Counted from the stretch's first letter, positions 8,047 through 16,605 are shown. The stretch is 38,869 nucleotides of DNA from Clostridiales bacterium (GCA_018366495.1 JAGZHZ010000022.1:1-38869); one strand, 5' to 3'. Notes: generated from the letters alone by a model not told the origin. Made by a program: numbers and translations.

Positions 8047-8092
8047 ACACTAGATCTTGTGTGATATGTATAAAACATACAAGATATAGTGT
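8047..8092 (+). promoter_or_regulatory. Tandem NrdR-box-like operators (also hflX terminator candidate)
   Basis: Two 16-bp palindromes, ACACTAGATCTTGTGT (8047-8062) and ATACAAGATATAGTGT (8077-8092), each match the NrdR consensus acaCwAtATaTwGtgt at about 14 of 16 positions. Their centres are 30 bp apart, near three helical turns, as usual for NrdR sites. They lie just upstream of the nrdD -35. Because the two boxes also pair with each other and are followed by TCTTTTCT, the same DNA could fold as the hflX terminator. Confidence 0.72.
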
Positions 8093-8100
8093 CTTTTCTG

Positions 8101-8129
8101 TTGACTCACTATCAAAATTTTGCTAAAAT
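8101..8129 (+). promoter_or_regulatory. nrdD promoter
   Basis: TTGACT (8101-8106), 17-bp spacer, TAAAAT (8124-8129), placed immediately after the NrdR-like boxes. The leader to the ATG is about 110 nt. Confidence 0.75.
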
Positions 8130-8245
8130 GGGATAAGCCACCAGCGATATAGTTCTTGAGAATGTGCCAGATTTGAAGAGTGGAAAAATTATGGCATACA
8201 ATAAAAAGCTGGTATGATAAAGAGAATGGGTAAGGAGAATGCGCT

Positions 8246-10609
8246 ATGTTCAAAGTGATAAAGAGAGATGGGGAGATCGCAGATTTTGATCTGAAAAAAA
8301 TCAGTTCTGCGATAAAAAAAGCATTTGAAGCAACAGACACAAACTATAATACAGATATGATTGAACTGCTTTCACTGAGAGTGACCTCAGATTTTCAAAA
8401 ACAGATCAAGAAAGACACGATTGATGTGGAGGCAATCCAAGACAGTGTGGAACATGTCCTTGTACAGACTGGTTATGCGGAGGTAGCAAAAGCATATATC
8501 CTTTATCGGAAGCAGAGAGAAAAAATCAGAAATATGAAAGCTACAATCTTAGATTATAAAGATATTGTAAATAGTTATGTGAAAGTAGAAGACTGGCGTG
8601 TGAAGGAAAATTCTACAGTTACATATTCTGTGGGCGGACTGATTCTGAGCAATTCCGGAGCTGTCACAGCAAATTACTGGCTGTCAGAGATCTATGACGA
8701 GGAGATTGCAAATGCACATCGAAATGCCGACATTCATCTCCATGACCTGTCGATGCTGACCGGATACTGTGCCGGATGGTCTCTAAAGCAGCTGATCAAA
8801 GAAGGACTTGGAGGAATTAATGGAAAGATCACCTCCTCTCCGGCAAAACATCTGTCTGTTTTATGCAATCAGATGGTAAATTTCCTGGGAATCATGCAGA
8901 ATGAGTGGGCAGGAGCACAGGCATTTTCTTCTTTTGACACTTATCTTGCACCGTTTGTGAAGGCAGATCACCTGACATATCAGGAAGTAAAAAAATGTAT
9001 TGAGTCCTTTATCTATGGCGTCAATACACCGAGCCGCTGGGGAACACAGGCTCCGTTTTCTAATATCACACTGGACTGGACCGTGCCGAATGATTTGGCG
9101 GAACTTCCTGCAATTGTGGGCGGAAAAGAAATGGATTTCTGCTATAAAGATTGTAAAAAAGAGATGGATATGGTCAACCGTGCCTTCATTGAGACGATGA
9201 TTGAAGGCGATGCAAACGGAAGAGGATTCCAGTATCCGATCCCGACATATTCCATCACAAAGGATTTTGACTGGTCTGACACGGAAAACAACCGTCTTCT
9301 GTTTGAGATGACTTCAAAGTATGGAACACCGTACTTTTCTAATTACATCAACAGCGATATGGAGCCGAGTGACGTGCGCAGTATGTGCTGCCGCCTGAGA
9401 CTGGATCTGAGAGAGTTGAGAAAGAAGACAGGAGGATTTTTCGGATCAGGGGAGAGTACAGGATCAATTGGCGTTGTGACAATCAACATGCCGAGGATTG
9501 CCTATCTGTCAAAGACACCGGAAGAGTTCTATAAACGGCTCGATCATATGATGGATATCGCGGCACGTTCCCTGAAAATTAAGAGAACAGTGGTAAGCAG
9601 ACTGCTGGATGAAGGTTTGTATCCATATACAAAACGGTATCTTGGAAACTTTGACAATCATTTCTCGACGATCGGACTTGTCGGTATGAACGAGGCTGGC
9701 TTGAATGCTGCATGGATCGGAAAAGACCTGACTTATCCGGAGACGCAGGAGTTTACAAGAGAAGTGCTGACGCATATGAGAGAACGTCTTGTGATCTATC
9801 AGGAAGAGTATGGCGATCTGTACAATCTGGAAGCGACGCCGGCTGAGTCCACGGCATATCGCCTTGCAAAACATGACCGTGAACGGTATCCGGATATCAA
9901 GACAGCAGGAAAAGAGAACGATGTGCCATATTATACAAACAGTTCTCATCTGCCGGTAGATTATACAGAAGATATTTTTTCGGCGCTTGATATTCAGGAT
10001 GAACTGCAGACATTGTATACTTCCGGAACAGTATTTCATGCATTTTTAGGTGAAAAGCTGCCTGACTGGAAAGCTGCGGCATCTCTGGTGCGCAAGATTG
10101 CGGAAAACTATAAACTGCCTTATTATACGTTGTCTCCGACGTATTCCGTCTGTAAAGAGCATGGCTATCTTGCAGGGGAACATTTCACCTGTCCAAAATG
10201 CGGACAGCCGGCTGAAGTTTACAGCAGGATTACGGGATATTATCGCCCTGTACAAAACTGGAACGATGGAAAGACGCAGGAATACAAAAACAGAAAGGTA
10301 TACAATGCGGAACATTCTCATCTGAATTCGATTTCGAGAAGCGTGATCACGATGAAAGAAGATGAGATTCATTTTCAGCCGATGGATTCTGTAAAATATT
10401 TGTTTACGACAAAGACGTGTCCAAACTGCAGGATTGCAAAACAGATGCTTAAAGAAGAAAATTATCAGGTGATTGACGCAGAGGAAAATAAAGAGCTTGT
10501 GATGAAGTATGGAATCATGCAGGCCCCGACGCTTGTGGTGGTGGAAAATGGAGAAATGAAGAAATATGTGAATGCGTCTAATATCAAGCACTATGTAGAA
10601 CATAAATAG
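8246..10609 (+). CDS. nrdD: Anaerobic (class III) ribonucleoside-triphosphate reductase with fused redoxin domain
   Basis: Oxygen-sensitive glycyl-radical enzyme making dNTPs from NTPs, 787 residues. Residues 1-95 form an ATP-cone (FKVIKRDGEIADFDLKKI) for allosteric control. The barrel follows, with MCCRLRLDL near residue 380 and SIGVVTINMPRIAY near 410. Near the C-terminus a cysteine-rich zinc site (CKEHG, CPKCG) precedes the glycyl-radical loop RITGYYRP, with the radical glycine at about residue 664. Unusually, about 75 further residues form a glutaredoxin/thioredoxin-like domain with a CPNC active site at 725-728 and a cis-proline APTL. This suggests a redoxin-dependent rather than formate-dependent enzyme. 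The activase gene nrdG is not next to it. Start ATG has AAGGAG upstream. Confidence 0.95.
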   Translation: MFKVIKRDGEIADFDLKKISSAIKKAFEATDTNYNTDMIELLSLRVTSDFQKQIKKDTIDVEAIQDSVEHVLVQTGYAEVAKAYILYRKQREKIRNMKATILDYKDIVNSYVKVEDWRVKENSTVTYSVGGLILSNSGAVTANYWLSEIYDEEIANAHRNADIHLHDLSMLTGYCAGWSLKQLIKEGLGGINGKITSSPAKHLSVLCNQMVNFLGIMQNEWAGAQAFSSFDTYLAPFVKADHLTYQEVKKCIESFIYGVNTPSRWGTQAPFSNITLDWTVPNDLAELPAIVGGKEMDFCYKDCKKEMDMVNRAFIETMIEGDANGRGFQYPIPTYSITKDFDWSDTENNRLLFEMTSKYGTPYFSNYINSDMEPSDVRSMCCRLRLDLRELRKKTGGFFGSGESTGSIGVVTINMPRIAYLSKTPEEFYKRLDHMMDIAARSLKIKRTVVSRLLDEGLYPYTKRYLGNFDNHFSTIGLVGMNEAGLNAAWIGKDLTYPETQEFTREVLTHMRERLVIYQEEYGDLYNLEATPAESTAYRLAKHDRERYPDIKTAGKENDVPYYTNSSHLPVDYTEDIFSALDIQDELQTLYTSGTVFHAFLGEKLPDWKAAASLVRKIAENYKLPYYTLSPTYSVCKEHGYLAGEHFTCPKCGQPAEVYSRITGYYRPVQNWNDGKTQEYKNRKVYNAEHSHLNSISRSVITMKEDEIHFQPMDSVKYLFTTKTCPNCRIAKQMLKEENYQVIDAEENKELVMKYGIMQAPTLVVVENGEMKKYVNASNIKHYVEHK

Positions 10610-10670
10610 ATGTCAGCCCGGTATCACGCCATAGTCTGGAAAGGATGCCTGGTCACTGCTGAATGTTGAC

Positions 10671-10694
10671 AGCCTCCGCAGTCATCTGCGGAGG
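10671..10694 (+). other. GC-rich hairpin downstream of nrdD
   Basis: CCTCCGCA-loop-TGCGGAGG, an 8-bp perfect stem about 60 nt after the nrdD stop, followed by AAAATC rather than a T run. It may protect the transcript end or block leftward readthrough. Confidence 0.5.
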
Positions 10695-10748
10695 AAAATC
10701 ATATAGAGTGAATCAGCGGAAAAGATAGAGAAAAGATAGAATAGAAAA

Positions 10749-10796
10749 GACGCTGCATACCATTCCGAAAGGAATTGATATGCAGCGTCTTTTTTA
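10749..10796 (+). terminator. Bidirectional terminator between nrdD and csp
   Basis: A stem of about 11 bp, AGACGCTGCAT with ATGCAGCGTCT, topped by an inner ATTCC/GGAAT helix and followed by TTTTTT. On the minus strand it is followed by TTTTCTATTC, so it can end both convergent transcripts. Confidence 0.88.
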
Positions 10797-10821
10797 CGCT
10801 AGAAATAAATTTATCTGAAAA

Positions 10822-11022
10822 TTATTCTTTAACTACGTTTACAGCCTGCATTCCGCGTGGGCCTTCTGTTAAATCATAAGAAACAGCCTGTCCTTCTTCC
10901 AGGGATTTGAAGCCTTCTCCAGCAATGCCTGAGAAATGTACGAATACATCTCCTCCATTTTCTCCTGTGATGAATCCGTATCCTTTTTCTGCGCTAAACC
11001 ATTTTACTGTACCTTTGTTCAT
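10822..11022 (-). CDS. csp: Cold shock protein, CspA family
   Basis: Single-domain nucleic-acid chaperone of 66 residues that binds single-stranded RNA/DNA. RNP-1 (KGYGFIT) and RNP-2 (DVFVHF) are both intact, within the usual five-stranded fold MNKGTVKWFSAEKGYGFI. The in-frame start at 11040 is rejected because ATG 11022 has GGAGGT 6 nt upstream and gives the canonical MNKGTVKWF. The gene is monocistronic, with a consensus promoter, a leader of about 135 nt holding a very long hairpin, and a strong terminator. Cold or antitermination control through the leader is likely but inferred. Confidence 0.95.
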   Translation of the reverse strand: MNKGTVKWFSAEKGYGFITGENGGDVFVHFSGIAGEGFKSLEEGQAVSYDLTEGPRGMQAVNVVKE

Positions 11023-11061
11023 TGTGGTACCTCCATTCAAATAATAAAACTGATGATAAAA

Positions 11062-11131
11062 AATTCACCAGCTATTAAAGATTACATAGGTTTAAGGAAG
11101 TGTCCATATAATCTCTAATAACTAGTGAATT
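11062..11131 (-). promoter_or_regulatory. 23-bp leader hairpin upstream of csp, terminator-like
   Basis: In the csp transcript, positions 11131-11109 and 11084-11062 pair over 23 consecutive base pairs, three of them G-U, with a 24-nt loop and no mismatch. The 3' arm runs into UUUUUU. The structure lies between the start site and the ribosome binding site. It could be an attenuator or temperature-responsive leader. Stem pairing is directly seen; function is inferred. Confidence 0.7.
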
Positions 11132-11163
11132 ATTCAACATCCAATAAATCTTGTTGCACTCTA

Positions 11164-11192
11164 ATTATATCTTCTGAAAATCGTATTGTCAA
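11164..11192 (-). promoter_or_regulatory. csp promoter
   Basis: Minus strand TTGACA (11187-11192), 17-bp spacer, TATAAT (11164-11169): a perfect sigma-A consensus, in keeping with a highly expressed gene. Confidence 0.85.
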
Positions 11193-11268
11193 GATATTTT
11201 CTCTATTCCGTACGCGATAAAAATGCTGAAAAATAAGGGAAAAAGTCGGAATGGAACGAAGCAGAACA

Positions 11269-11297
11269 TTGAGTTCATAAATGCGATGTGATATGAT
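11269..11297 (+). promoter_or_regulatory. cca promoter
   Basis: TTGAGT (11269-11274), 17-bp spacer, TATGAT (11292-11297), 30 nt before the cca ATG and divergent from csp. Confidence 0.65.
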
Positions 11298-11326
11298 AAA
11301 ACAAACGAAAGAAAAAGGGGAAAGAT

Positions 11327-12616
11327 ATGAATATAGAGATAAAATTGCCTGAAAAAGTAAGCCATATTTTGAAGACTCTCCACGATGCCGGATATGAGGC
11401 GTATGCTGTCGGAGGATGTGTCAGGGACTCTCTGATGGGAAGAGTGCCGGACGACTGGGATATCACAACTTCGGCAAAACCAGAGGAGACAAAAAGGCTG
11501 TTTGACAGAACGATTGACACAGGAATTCAGCATGGGACAGTGACAGTGATGGCGGATCATGAAGGGTTTGAGGTGACGACGTACCGGATTGACGGGGAAT
11601 ACACAGACAGCCGCCATCCGAAAGAAGTTTCTTTTACCTCAAATCTTATTGAGGATCTGAAGCGCAGAGATTTTACAATTAATGCGATGGCCTACAATGA
11701 GACAAACGGCCTTGTGGATGAATTTGACGGCATTGGAGATCTGAGAGAGAAAAAGATTTGCTGTGTTGGAGTTGCTGAGGAGCGATTCGGGGAAGACGCC
11801 CTGCGCATGATGCGTGCCGTTCGATTTGCAGCGCAGCTTGGATTTGAAATTGAAGAGCAGACGGGTCATGCGATAAAAAAACTGGCTCCTTCTCTCAGAG
11901 CGATCAGTGCAGAGCGGATTCAGACAGAACTTGTAAAACTGCTTGTATCACAAAATCCCCAGATGATCTGCACTGCCGCAGAGATGGGAATCATAAAGAC
12001 GGTGATGCCTGAACTGGACGAAGTTCTCCCTGACTTTTCAAATATGAAAATAGAAGAGAGAAAGAAAATGGAAAAAGAGTTTGAAGTGCTGAAACTGTAT
12101 CCAAATGAAAAAAGTATCCGCCTGGCAGCTGTCCTGCAGATACTTGGAAAAAACGGGCAGGAAAGCGCTGACAGGGCAAAAAATATCTTAAGACGACTGA
12201 AATTTGACAATGATACAATTCAGAAAACTACACATCTCATACGGTTTCATGATCTGGAAATTGAGCTGGATAAGGCAAAAATCAGGAATATCATCTATAG
12301 AACAGGGGAGGACTTATTCCCGATGCTTCTGAAGTTTCGCAGAGCAAATCAGGAGGCGGCAAAATATCTGACGCCTGATCGGACAGATCAGAAGAAAGAA
12401 GAATGTCAGCGACTGGAACAGCTGTATGAGGAGATTGTAAAAGACGGCGACTGCCTTTCCCTGAAGAACCTGGCTGTTACAGGGAAAGATTTGATTATGG
12501 CTGGCATGAAACCGGGAAAAGAACTGGGAATCTGCCTGGAAAATCTGCTTCTGGACGTACTGGAGCATCCGGAGCATAATACAAGGGAATACCTGTTATA
12601 TTCTGCTTTACCGTGA
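11327..12616 (+). CDS. cca: CCA-adding tRNA nucleotidyltransferase
   Basis: Class II nucleotidyltransferase of 429 residues that builds or repairs the 3' CCA of tRNAs. The catalytic head shows YAVGGCVRDSLMGR near residue 27 and DDWDITTSA with the metal-binding aspartates. The following motifs are FTSNLIEDLKRRDFTINAMA, EDALRMMRAVRFAAQLGFEI and the RNA-binding ERIQTELVKLL. The C-terminal half is helical. Poly(A) polymerases share this fold, but length and motifs fit a Gram-positive CCA enzyme. It probably forms a transcription unit with the coat-protein gene 40 nt downstream. Start ATG has AAAGGGGAAAG upstream. Confidence 0.9.
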   Translation: MNIEIKLPEKVSHILKTLHDAGYEAYAVGGCVRDSLMGRVPDDWDITTSAKPEETKRLFDRTIDTGIQHGTVTVMADHEGFEVTTYRIDGEYTDSRHPKEVSFTSNLIEDLKRRDFTINAMAYNETNGLVDEFDGIGDLREKKICCVGVAEERFGEDALRMMRAVRFAAQLGFEIEEQTGHAIKKLAPSLRAISAERIQTELVKLLVSQNPQMICTAAEMGIIKTVMPELDEVLPDFSNMKIEERKKMEKEFEVLKLYPNEKSIRLAAVLQILGKNGQESADRAKNILRRLKFDNDTIQKTTHLIRFHDLEIELDKAKIRNIIYRTGEDLFPMLLKFRRANQEAAKYLTPDRTDQKKEECQRLEQLYEEIVKDGDCLSLKNLAVTGKDLIMAGMKPGKELGICLENLLLDVLEHPEHNTREYLLYSALP

Positions 12617-12656
12617 CATAAGATAGAGGGAACAGAGCCAAACAGGGGGAATCGAA

Positions 12657-13637
12657 GTGAACGAAAAAGGTCTGAAAATTTTAGAACAGTATGATTTGAC
12701 AGTATATAACAGCAGAAGAGGAAGAAATTCCTGGATCTGTGAGACAGATCGCGGATTGAAACTGGTGACAGAGTTTTCAGGAGCGCCTAAAAAACTGGAA
12801 TTTCAAAATCAGATACTTGCTCATTTGAAAGAGGAAGGGTATCTTTTTGTAGATCTTGTGATGGAAACCAGAGAAGGAGAGCTGTTTGCGCAGGATCGCG
12901 AAGAGACAAGATATATCGTGAAAGATTGGTTTGAGGGAAAAGAATGCGATACGAAAAATGAAGAGGATATTTTAAAAACGGTGCGGAATCTGGCGCGGCT
13001 TCATAAAATTCTGTGCTATATACCGCAGAAAGAGTCACTTCGATATACGCAGATGCCTCTGGAAGAGGAAATGAGGAAACACAGCCGTCAGTTGAGAAAG
13101 GTCTATGGATTTGCCAGAAAAAGAAGAAAGAAAAATGAGTTTGAAGAACTGTTTTTAAACAGTTTTCCAGAGTTTTTTGAACAGGCAGCCGAAGCAGAAC
13201 GCTGCGCCCAAGAGGCACAGGGAAAAGAGTATCTGGAAGCAAGCATTGAGAAGGGGCAGCTTTGTCACGGGGAATACAATCAGCACAACGTGATTCTGAA
13301 CCGAAATGTGATTGCGACAACGAACTTTTACAAGTGCTGCTATGGAGTAGCAATCAGCGATTTTTATCAGTTTCTGAGGAAAATCATGGAGAAGCAGAAC
13401 TGGGATGTGAGAACAGGATTAACGATGATTGAAGAGTATGACCGTGTGCGTGCGATCTCAAAAGAAGAAAGAATGTATCTGAGAATTTCCATGATGTATC
13501 CAGAAAAATTTTTTAAACTGGTGAACTGCTATTATAATACGAACAAAGCATGGGTTCCGGACAAGAATACGGAGAAACTGGAATGTCTGATCAGGCAGCA
13601 GGAAAAACGAAAAACGTTTTTGAAATTATTAGAATAA
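12657..13637 (+). CDS. cotS: CotS-family spore coat protein (kinase-like fold)
   Basis: Protein of 326 residues related to the CotS/YutH/YsxE group of Bacillus and Clostridium coat proteins, which carry an aminoglycoside-phosphotransferase-like fold. Visible parts are an N-terminal lobe (RNSWICETDRGLKLVTEFSG), helix YIVKDWFEGKECD, LARLHKIL, and a degenerate catalytic loop LCHGEYNQHNVILN where kinases have HGD-x4-N. Then SDFYQFLRKIMEK resembles the DLxxFL segment after the active loop. Start is GTG at 12657 with AGGGGGA 7 nt upstream. It would be made in the mother cell, although no sigma-E or sigma-K promoter was identified. The family call is good; which paralogue it is cannot be settled. 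Confidence 0.75.
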   Translation: MNEKGLKILEQYDLTVYNSRRGRNSWICETDRGLKLVTEFSGAPKKLEFQNQILAHLKEEGYLFVDLVMETREGELFAQDREETRYIVKDWFEGKECDTKNEEDILKTVRNLARLHKILCYIPQKESLRYTQMPLEEEMRKHSRQLRKVYGFARKRRKKNEFEELFLNSFPEFFEQAAEAERCAQEAQGKEYLEASIEKGQLCHGEYNQHNVILNRNVIATTNFYKCCYGVAISDFYQFLRKIMEKQNWDVRTGLTMIEEYDRVRAISKEERMYLRISMMYPEKFFKLVNCYYNTNKAWVPDKNTEKLECLIRQQEKRKTFLKLLE

Positions 13638-13640
13638 ATA

Positions 13641-13669
13641 TTCCCTTTTAAAACAAATTATTATATAAT
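13641..13669 (+). promoter_or_regulatory. Probable phosphohexomutase promoter
   Basis: A good -10 TATAAT (13664-13669) with only a weak -35 (TTCCCT, 13641-13646) at 17-bp spacing, about 40 nt before the ATG at 13713. Confidence 0.5.
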
Positions 13670-13712
13670 GAAAAATAAGACAAACAAGAAAAATACATCG
13701 GGAGGTATTAGG

Positions 13713-15446
13713 ATGGACTATAAGAATATTTACCAGGAATGGCTGGAAAACCCATATTTTGATGAAGCTACAAAAGCAGAACTGCGCGGTATTGCACAGG
13801 ATGAAAATGAAATTAAAGAGCGTTTCTATGCAGATCTGGAATTTGGAACAGCTGGTCTGAGAGGAATCATCGGCGCCGGCACAAATAGAATGAATGTCTA
13901 TACAGTCAGAAAAGCGACACAGGGACTTGCAAATTACATTACAAAAGTAGGACAGCAGTCAAAAGGTGTTGCGATTGCATATGATTCCAGAAGAATGTCT
14001 CCAGAATTTGCAGATGAGGCTGCTTTGTGCCTGGCTGCAAACGGAATCAAAGCATATGTGTTTGAGAGTCTCAGACCGACACCAGAACTTTCCTATGCAG
14101 TCAGAAAGTTAGGCTGTATCGCAGGAATCAATATCACAGCAAGCCACAATCCGCCAGAGTATAACGGATACAAGGTTTACTGGGAAGACGGCGCACAGAT
14201 TACACCTCCTCATGATTTGGGAATTATGGCAGAGGTAAAGGCTGTTACAGACTATGCTGCTGTGAAGACAATGGACAAAGAAGCAGCAAAGAGCGCCGGT
14301 CTGTATGAAGTGATCGGAAAAGAGATTGACGACGCTTACATTGAGGAGCTGAAAAGCCAGGTGATTCACTGGGATGCTATCAAGGAAGCTCAGAAAGATA
14401 TCAAAATTGTATACAGCCCTCTGCACGGAACAGGAAATATTCCAGCCAGAAGAGTGTTAAAAGAGCTGGGATTTGAAAATGTTTACGTTGTAAAAGAACA
14501 GGAACTTCCGGATGGAAACTTCCCTACGGTCAGCTATCCAAATCCAGAGGCAAAAGAAGCATTTGAGCTGGGCTTAAAGCTGGCAAAAGAGATTGACGCA
14601 GATCTTGTTCTGGCTACAGACCCGGATGCAGACCGCCTTGGCGTTTATGTAAAAGATACAAAGAGCGGAGAGTATATCTCTCTGACAGGAAATATGTCAG
14701 GATGCCTCCTTGCAGATTATGAAATCGGACAGAGAAAAGAATTAAAAGGTCTTCCGGAAGACGGCGCCCTGATCAAGACAATCGTTACGACAAACATGGC
14801 AGATGCGATTGCAAAATCATATGGAATCAGACTGATTGAGGTTCTGACTGGATTTAAATTTATCGGACAGCAGATTTTAGGATTTGAACAGAGCGGAAAA
14901 GGAACGTATCTGTTTGGATTTGAGGAGAGCTACGGATGTCTGATCGGAACTCATGCAAGAGACAAAGATGCGATTGTAGCTACAATGGCTCTCGCAGAGG
15001 CAGCAGCTTACTATAAGACAAAAGGCAAGACATTGTGGGATGCAATGGTGGATATGTATGAGAAATATGGATATTATAAAGACGATATCAAATCCATCAC
15101 ATTGAAAGGAATTGAAGGTCTTGCGAAGATTCAGGAGATCATGGATACACTGAGAAATGATCCGCCGGCACAGATTGGAGATTACAAAGTAGTTTCCGCA
15201 AGAGATTATAAGAAAGATACGATCCGCAATCTGGAGACAGGGGAAGCGACCACGACAGGACTTCCAAACTCAAACGTTCTGTACTATGACCTGACAGACG
15301 ACGCATGGCTGTGCGTGAGACCATCCGGAACAGAACCGAAAGTAAAATTCTACTATGGCGTAAAAGGAACTTCTCTGGAAGATGCAGATCAGAAATCAGC
15401 TGCTCTGGGTGAAAAAGTTCTGGAGATGATCAATGCAATGCTTTGA
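13713..15446 (+). CDS. pgcA: Phosphoglucomutase/phosphomannomutase (alpha-D-phosphohexomutase)
   Basis: Cytosolic enzyme of 577 residues interconverting hexose 1- and 6-phosphates, feeding nucleotide-sugar and glycogen metabolism. All four signature sites are present: phosphoserine loop ITASHNPPEYNGYK near residue 140, metal-binding DPDADRLG near 305, sugar-binding GFEESYG near 405, and phosphate-binding RPSGTEPK near 530. Length fits the Bacillus PgcA type rather than the shorter GlmM. The in-frame ATG at 13668 is rejected: ATG 13713 has GGAGGT 7 nt upstream. Its 3' end overlaps mazG by 14 nt. Preference for glucose or mannose cannot be read from the sequence. Confidence 0.92.
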   Translation: MDYKNIYQEWLENPYFDEATKAELRGIAQDENEIKERFYADLEFGTAGLRGIIGAGTNRMNVYTVRKATQGLANYITKVGQQSKGVAIAYDSRRMSPEFADEAALCLAANGIKAYVFESLRPTPELSYAVRKLGCIAGINITASHNPPEYNGYKVYWEDGAQITPPHDLGIMAEVKAVTDYAAVKTMDKEAAKSAGLYEVIGKEIDDAYIEELKSQVIHWDAIKEAQKDIKIVYSPLHGTGNIPARRVLKELGFENVYVVKEQELPDGNFPTVSYPNPEAKEAFELGLKLAKEIDADLVLATDPDADRLGVYVKDTKSGEYISLTGNMSGCLLADYEIGQRKELKGLPEDGALIKTIVTTNMADAIAKSYGIRLIEVLTGFKFIGQQILGFEQSGKGTYLFGFEESYGCLIGTHARDKDAIVATMALAEAAAYYKTKGKTLWDAMVDMYEKYGYYKDDIKSITLKGIEGLAKIQEIMDTLRNDPPAQIGDYKVVSARDYKKDTIRNLETGEATTTGLPNSNVLYYDLTDDAWLCVRPSGTEPKVKFYYGVKGTSLEDADQKSAALGEKVLEMINAML

Positions 15447-15945
15447 TTCGGACAGGCAGGAGACAGAAAGAATGCAGCAGCTTCGGAATATTGTCTCAAA
15501 AGTGAGGGAAAACTGTCCATGGGACAAGGCGCAGACGCACCGGAGTCTTGGCCATTGTATGATCGACGAGACGGCGGAAGTTCTGGCGGCATCAGAGCTG
15601 TATGAAAGACTTGGTGATCCGGAAAATCTGTGTGAAGAACTTGGTGATCTGCTTTTTCTGATTTTGCTTCAGAGCAAAATTGCTGAGGAAGAAGGAATCT
15701 TTACGCTGGATGATGTGATTGACGCGATTGGAAAAAAGATGATCCGACGCCATCCGCACGTTTTTCCGGATCAGGAAAACGGAGGAAAAAATCCAGGCTG
15801 GGAAGAAATTAAAAAACAGGAAAAGAGTGGGAAAAACGACGATTTTTTTCGGAAACAGAAAAAAATTCTGCTCAGCGTCCAAAAAGAGATGATCCATTAT
15901 CTTGAAGAGGAAACAGCAAAACATGGATCAGGCGGACTGGATTGA
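15433..15945 (+). CDS. mazG: MazG-type nucleotide pyrophosphohydrolase
   Basis: Single MazG domain of about 170 residues that hydrolyses NTPs to NMP and pyrophosphate. Typical motifs are ENCPWDKAQTHRSLGHC near residue 27, MIDETAEVLAA (an EExxE-like site with Asp-Glu first) and EELGDLLFLILLQSKIAEE. RRHPHVFPD is also diagnostic. The usual E. coli protein has two MazG domains and Bacillus has a fused methylase domain; here only one domain is present. Start at 15433 overlaps the mutase end and has GGAG 8 nt upstream; a second ATG at 15472 (MQQLRNIV) also has a GGAG and is possible. It heads the Bacillus-like mazG-hup-rqcP-yabP order. Confidence 0.9.
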   Translation: MQCFDSDRQETERMQQLRNIVSKVRENCPWDKAQTHRSLGHCMIDETAEVLAASELYERLGDPENLCEELGDLLFLILLQSKIAEEEGIFTLDDVIDAIGKKMIRRHPHVFPDQENGGKNPGWEEIKKQEKSGKNDDFFRKQKKILLSVQKEMIHYLEEETAKHGSGGLD

Positions 15946-16074
15946 CAATGCAGGGCGGATCATATTCTCCTTTTGTTGGGAACTGAATTTTGACGCAGAA
16001 GAGCACATGATTTGTGCTCCTGAACACAAGGACATCCTGTCGCTAAAAAGCAGGATAAAAATTCAGAAAATTTC
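15946..16074. other. Intergenic region mazG-hup with small hairpins
   Basis: Two short hairpins, GAGCAC/GTGCTC near 16003-16020 and ATCCTG/CAGGAT near 16033-16056. Neither has a T tract on the plus strand. No gene seen; promoter elements follow. Confidence 0.4.
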
Positions 16075-16103
16075 TTGACAAACAATAGGGAAGAGGTTAT
16101 AAA
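16075..16103 (+). promoter_or_regulatory. hup promoter
   Basis: TTGACA (16075-16080), 17-bp spacer, TATAAA (16098-16103). The leader to hup would be about 165 nt. A second extended -10-like TGGTATGAT near 16218-16226 could be an additional closer start. Confidence 0.7.
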
Positions 16104-16275
16104 TAGACGTAAGAGTTTTGAAAGCCCGATAAATGGCAGAAACTCAAAATAGAACGAATGCCGCTGACCGACCGTGGAACAGCAGGCAAAAAAAGAAAAT
16201 TTGACCTTGACCCGCATGGTATGATCTAATGATGCAGCGTCAGGCATAACCAGAAGTAAGAGGAGGAAATAATCC

Positions 16276-16551
16276 ATGAACAAAACAGAATTAATCACAG
16301 CAGTTGCAGCTAAAACAGAATTAACAAAGAAAGATACAGAAAAAGTTTTAAAAGCTTTCACAGATGTAGTTGCTGAAGAACTGAAAAAAGGGGAAAAAGT
16401 ACAGCTGGTTGGTTTTGGAACATTTGAAGTATCTGAAAGAGCAGCAAGAGAAGGAAGAAATCCTCAGACAGGGGAGACAATGAAGATTGCAGCATCAAAA
16501 GCTCCAAAATTTAAAGCAGGAAAAGCTTTAAAAGATATGATCAACGAATAA
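16276..16551 (+). CDS. hup: HU-type histone-like DNA-binding protein
   Basis: Nucleoid protein of 91 residues, full length. It starts MNKTELITAVAAKTELTKKD and carries the HU signature GFGTFEVSERAAREGRNPQT in the DNA-grasping arm, ending KAGKALKDMINE. It forms dimers that bend DNA without strong sequence preference. GAGGAGG lies 8 nt before the ATG. It has its own promoter and terminator, so it is expressed separately from mazG and rqcP; the position between them is typical for Clostridia. Confidence 0.97.
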   Translation: MNKTELITAVAAKTELTKKDTEKVLKAFTDVVAEELKKGEKVQLVGFGTFEVSERAAREGRNPQTGETMKIAASKAPKFKAGKALKDMINE

Positions 16552-16571
16552 GAAAATAGATAGAGAAAAAG

Positions 16572-16605
16572 GGGCTGTTGCGTATAACTGCGGCAGCCTT
16601 TTTTG
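16572..16605 (+). terminator. hup terminator
   Basis: GGCTGTTGC with GCGGCAGCC (one G-U) closing a short loop, followed by a run of T. Confidence 0.9.
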
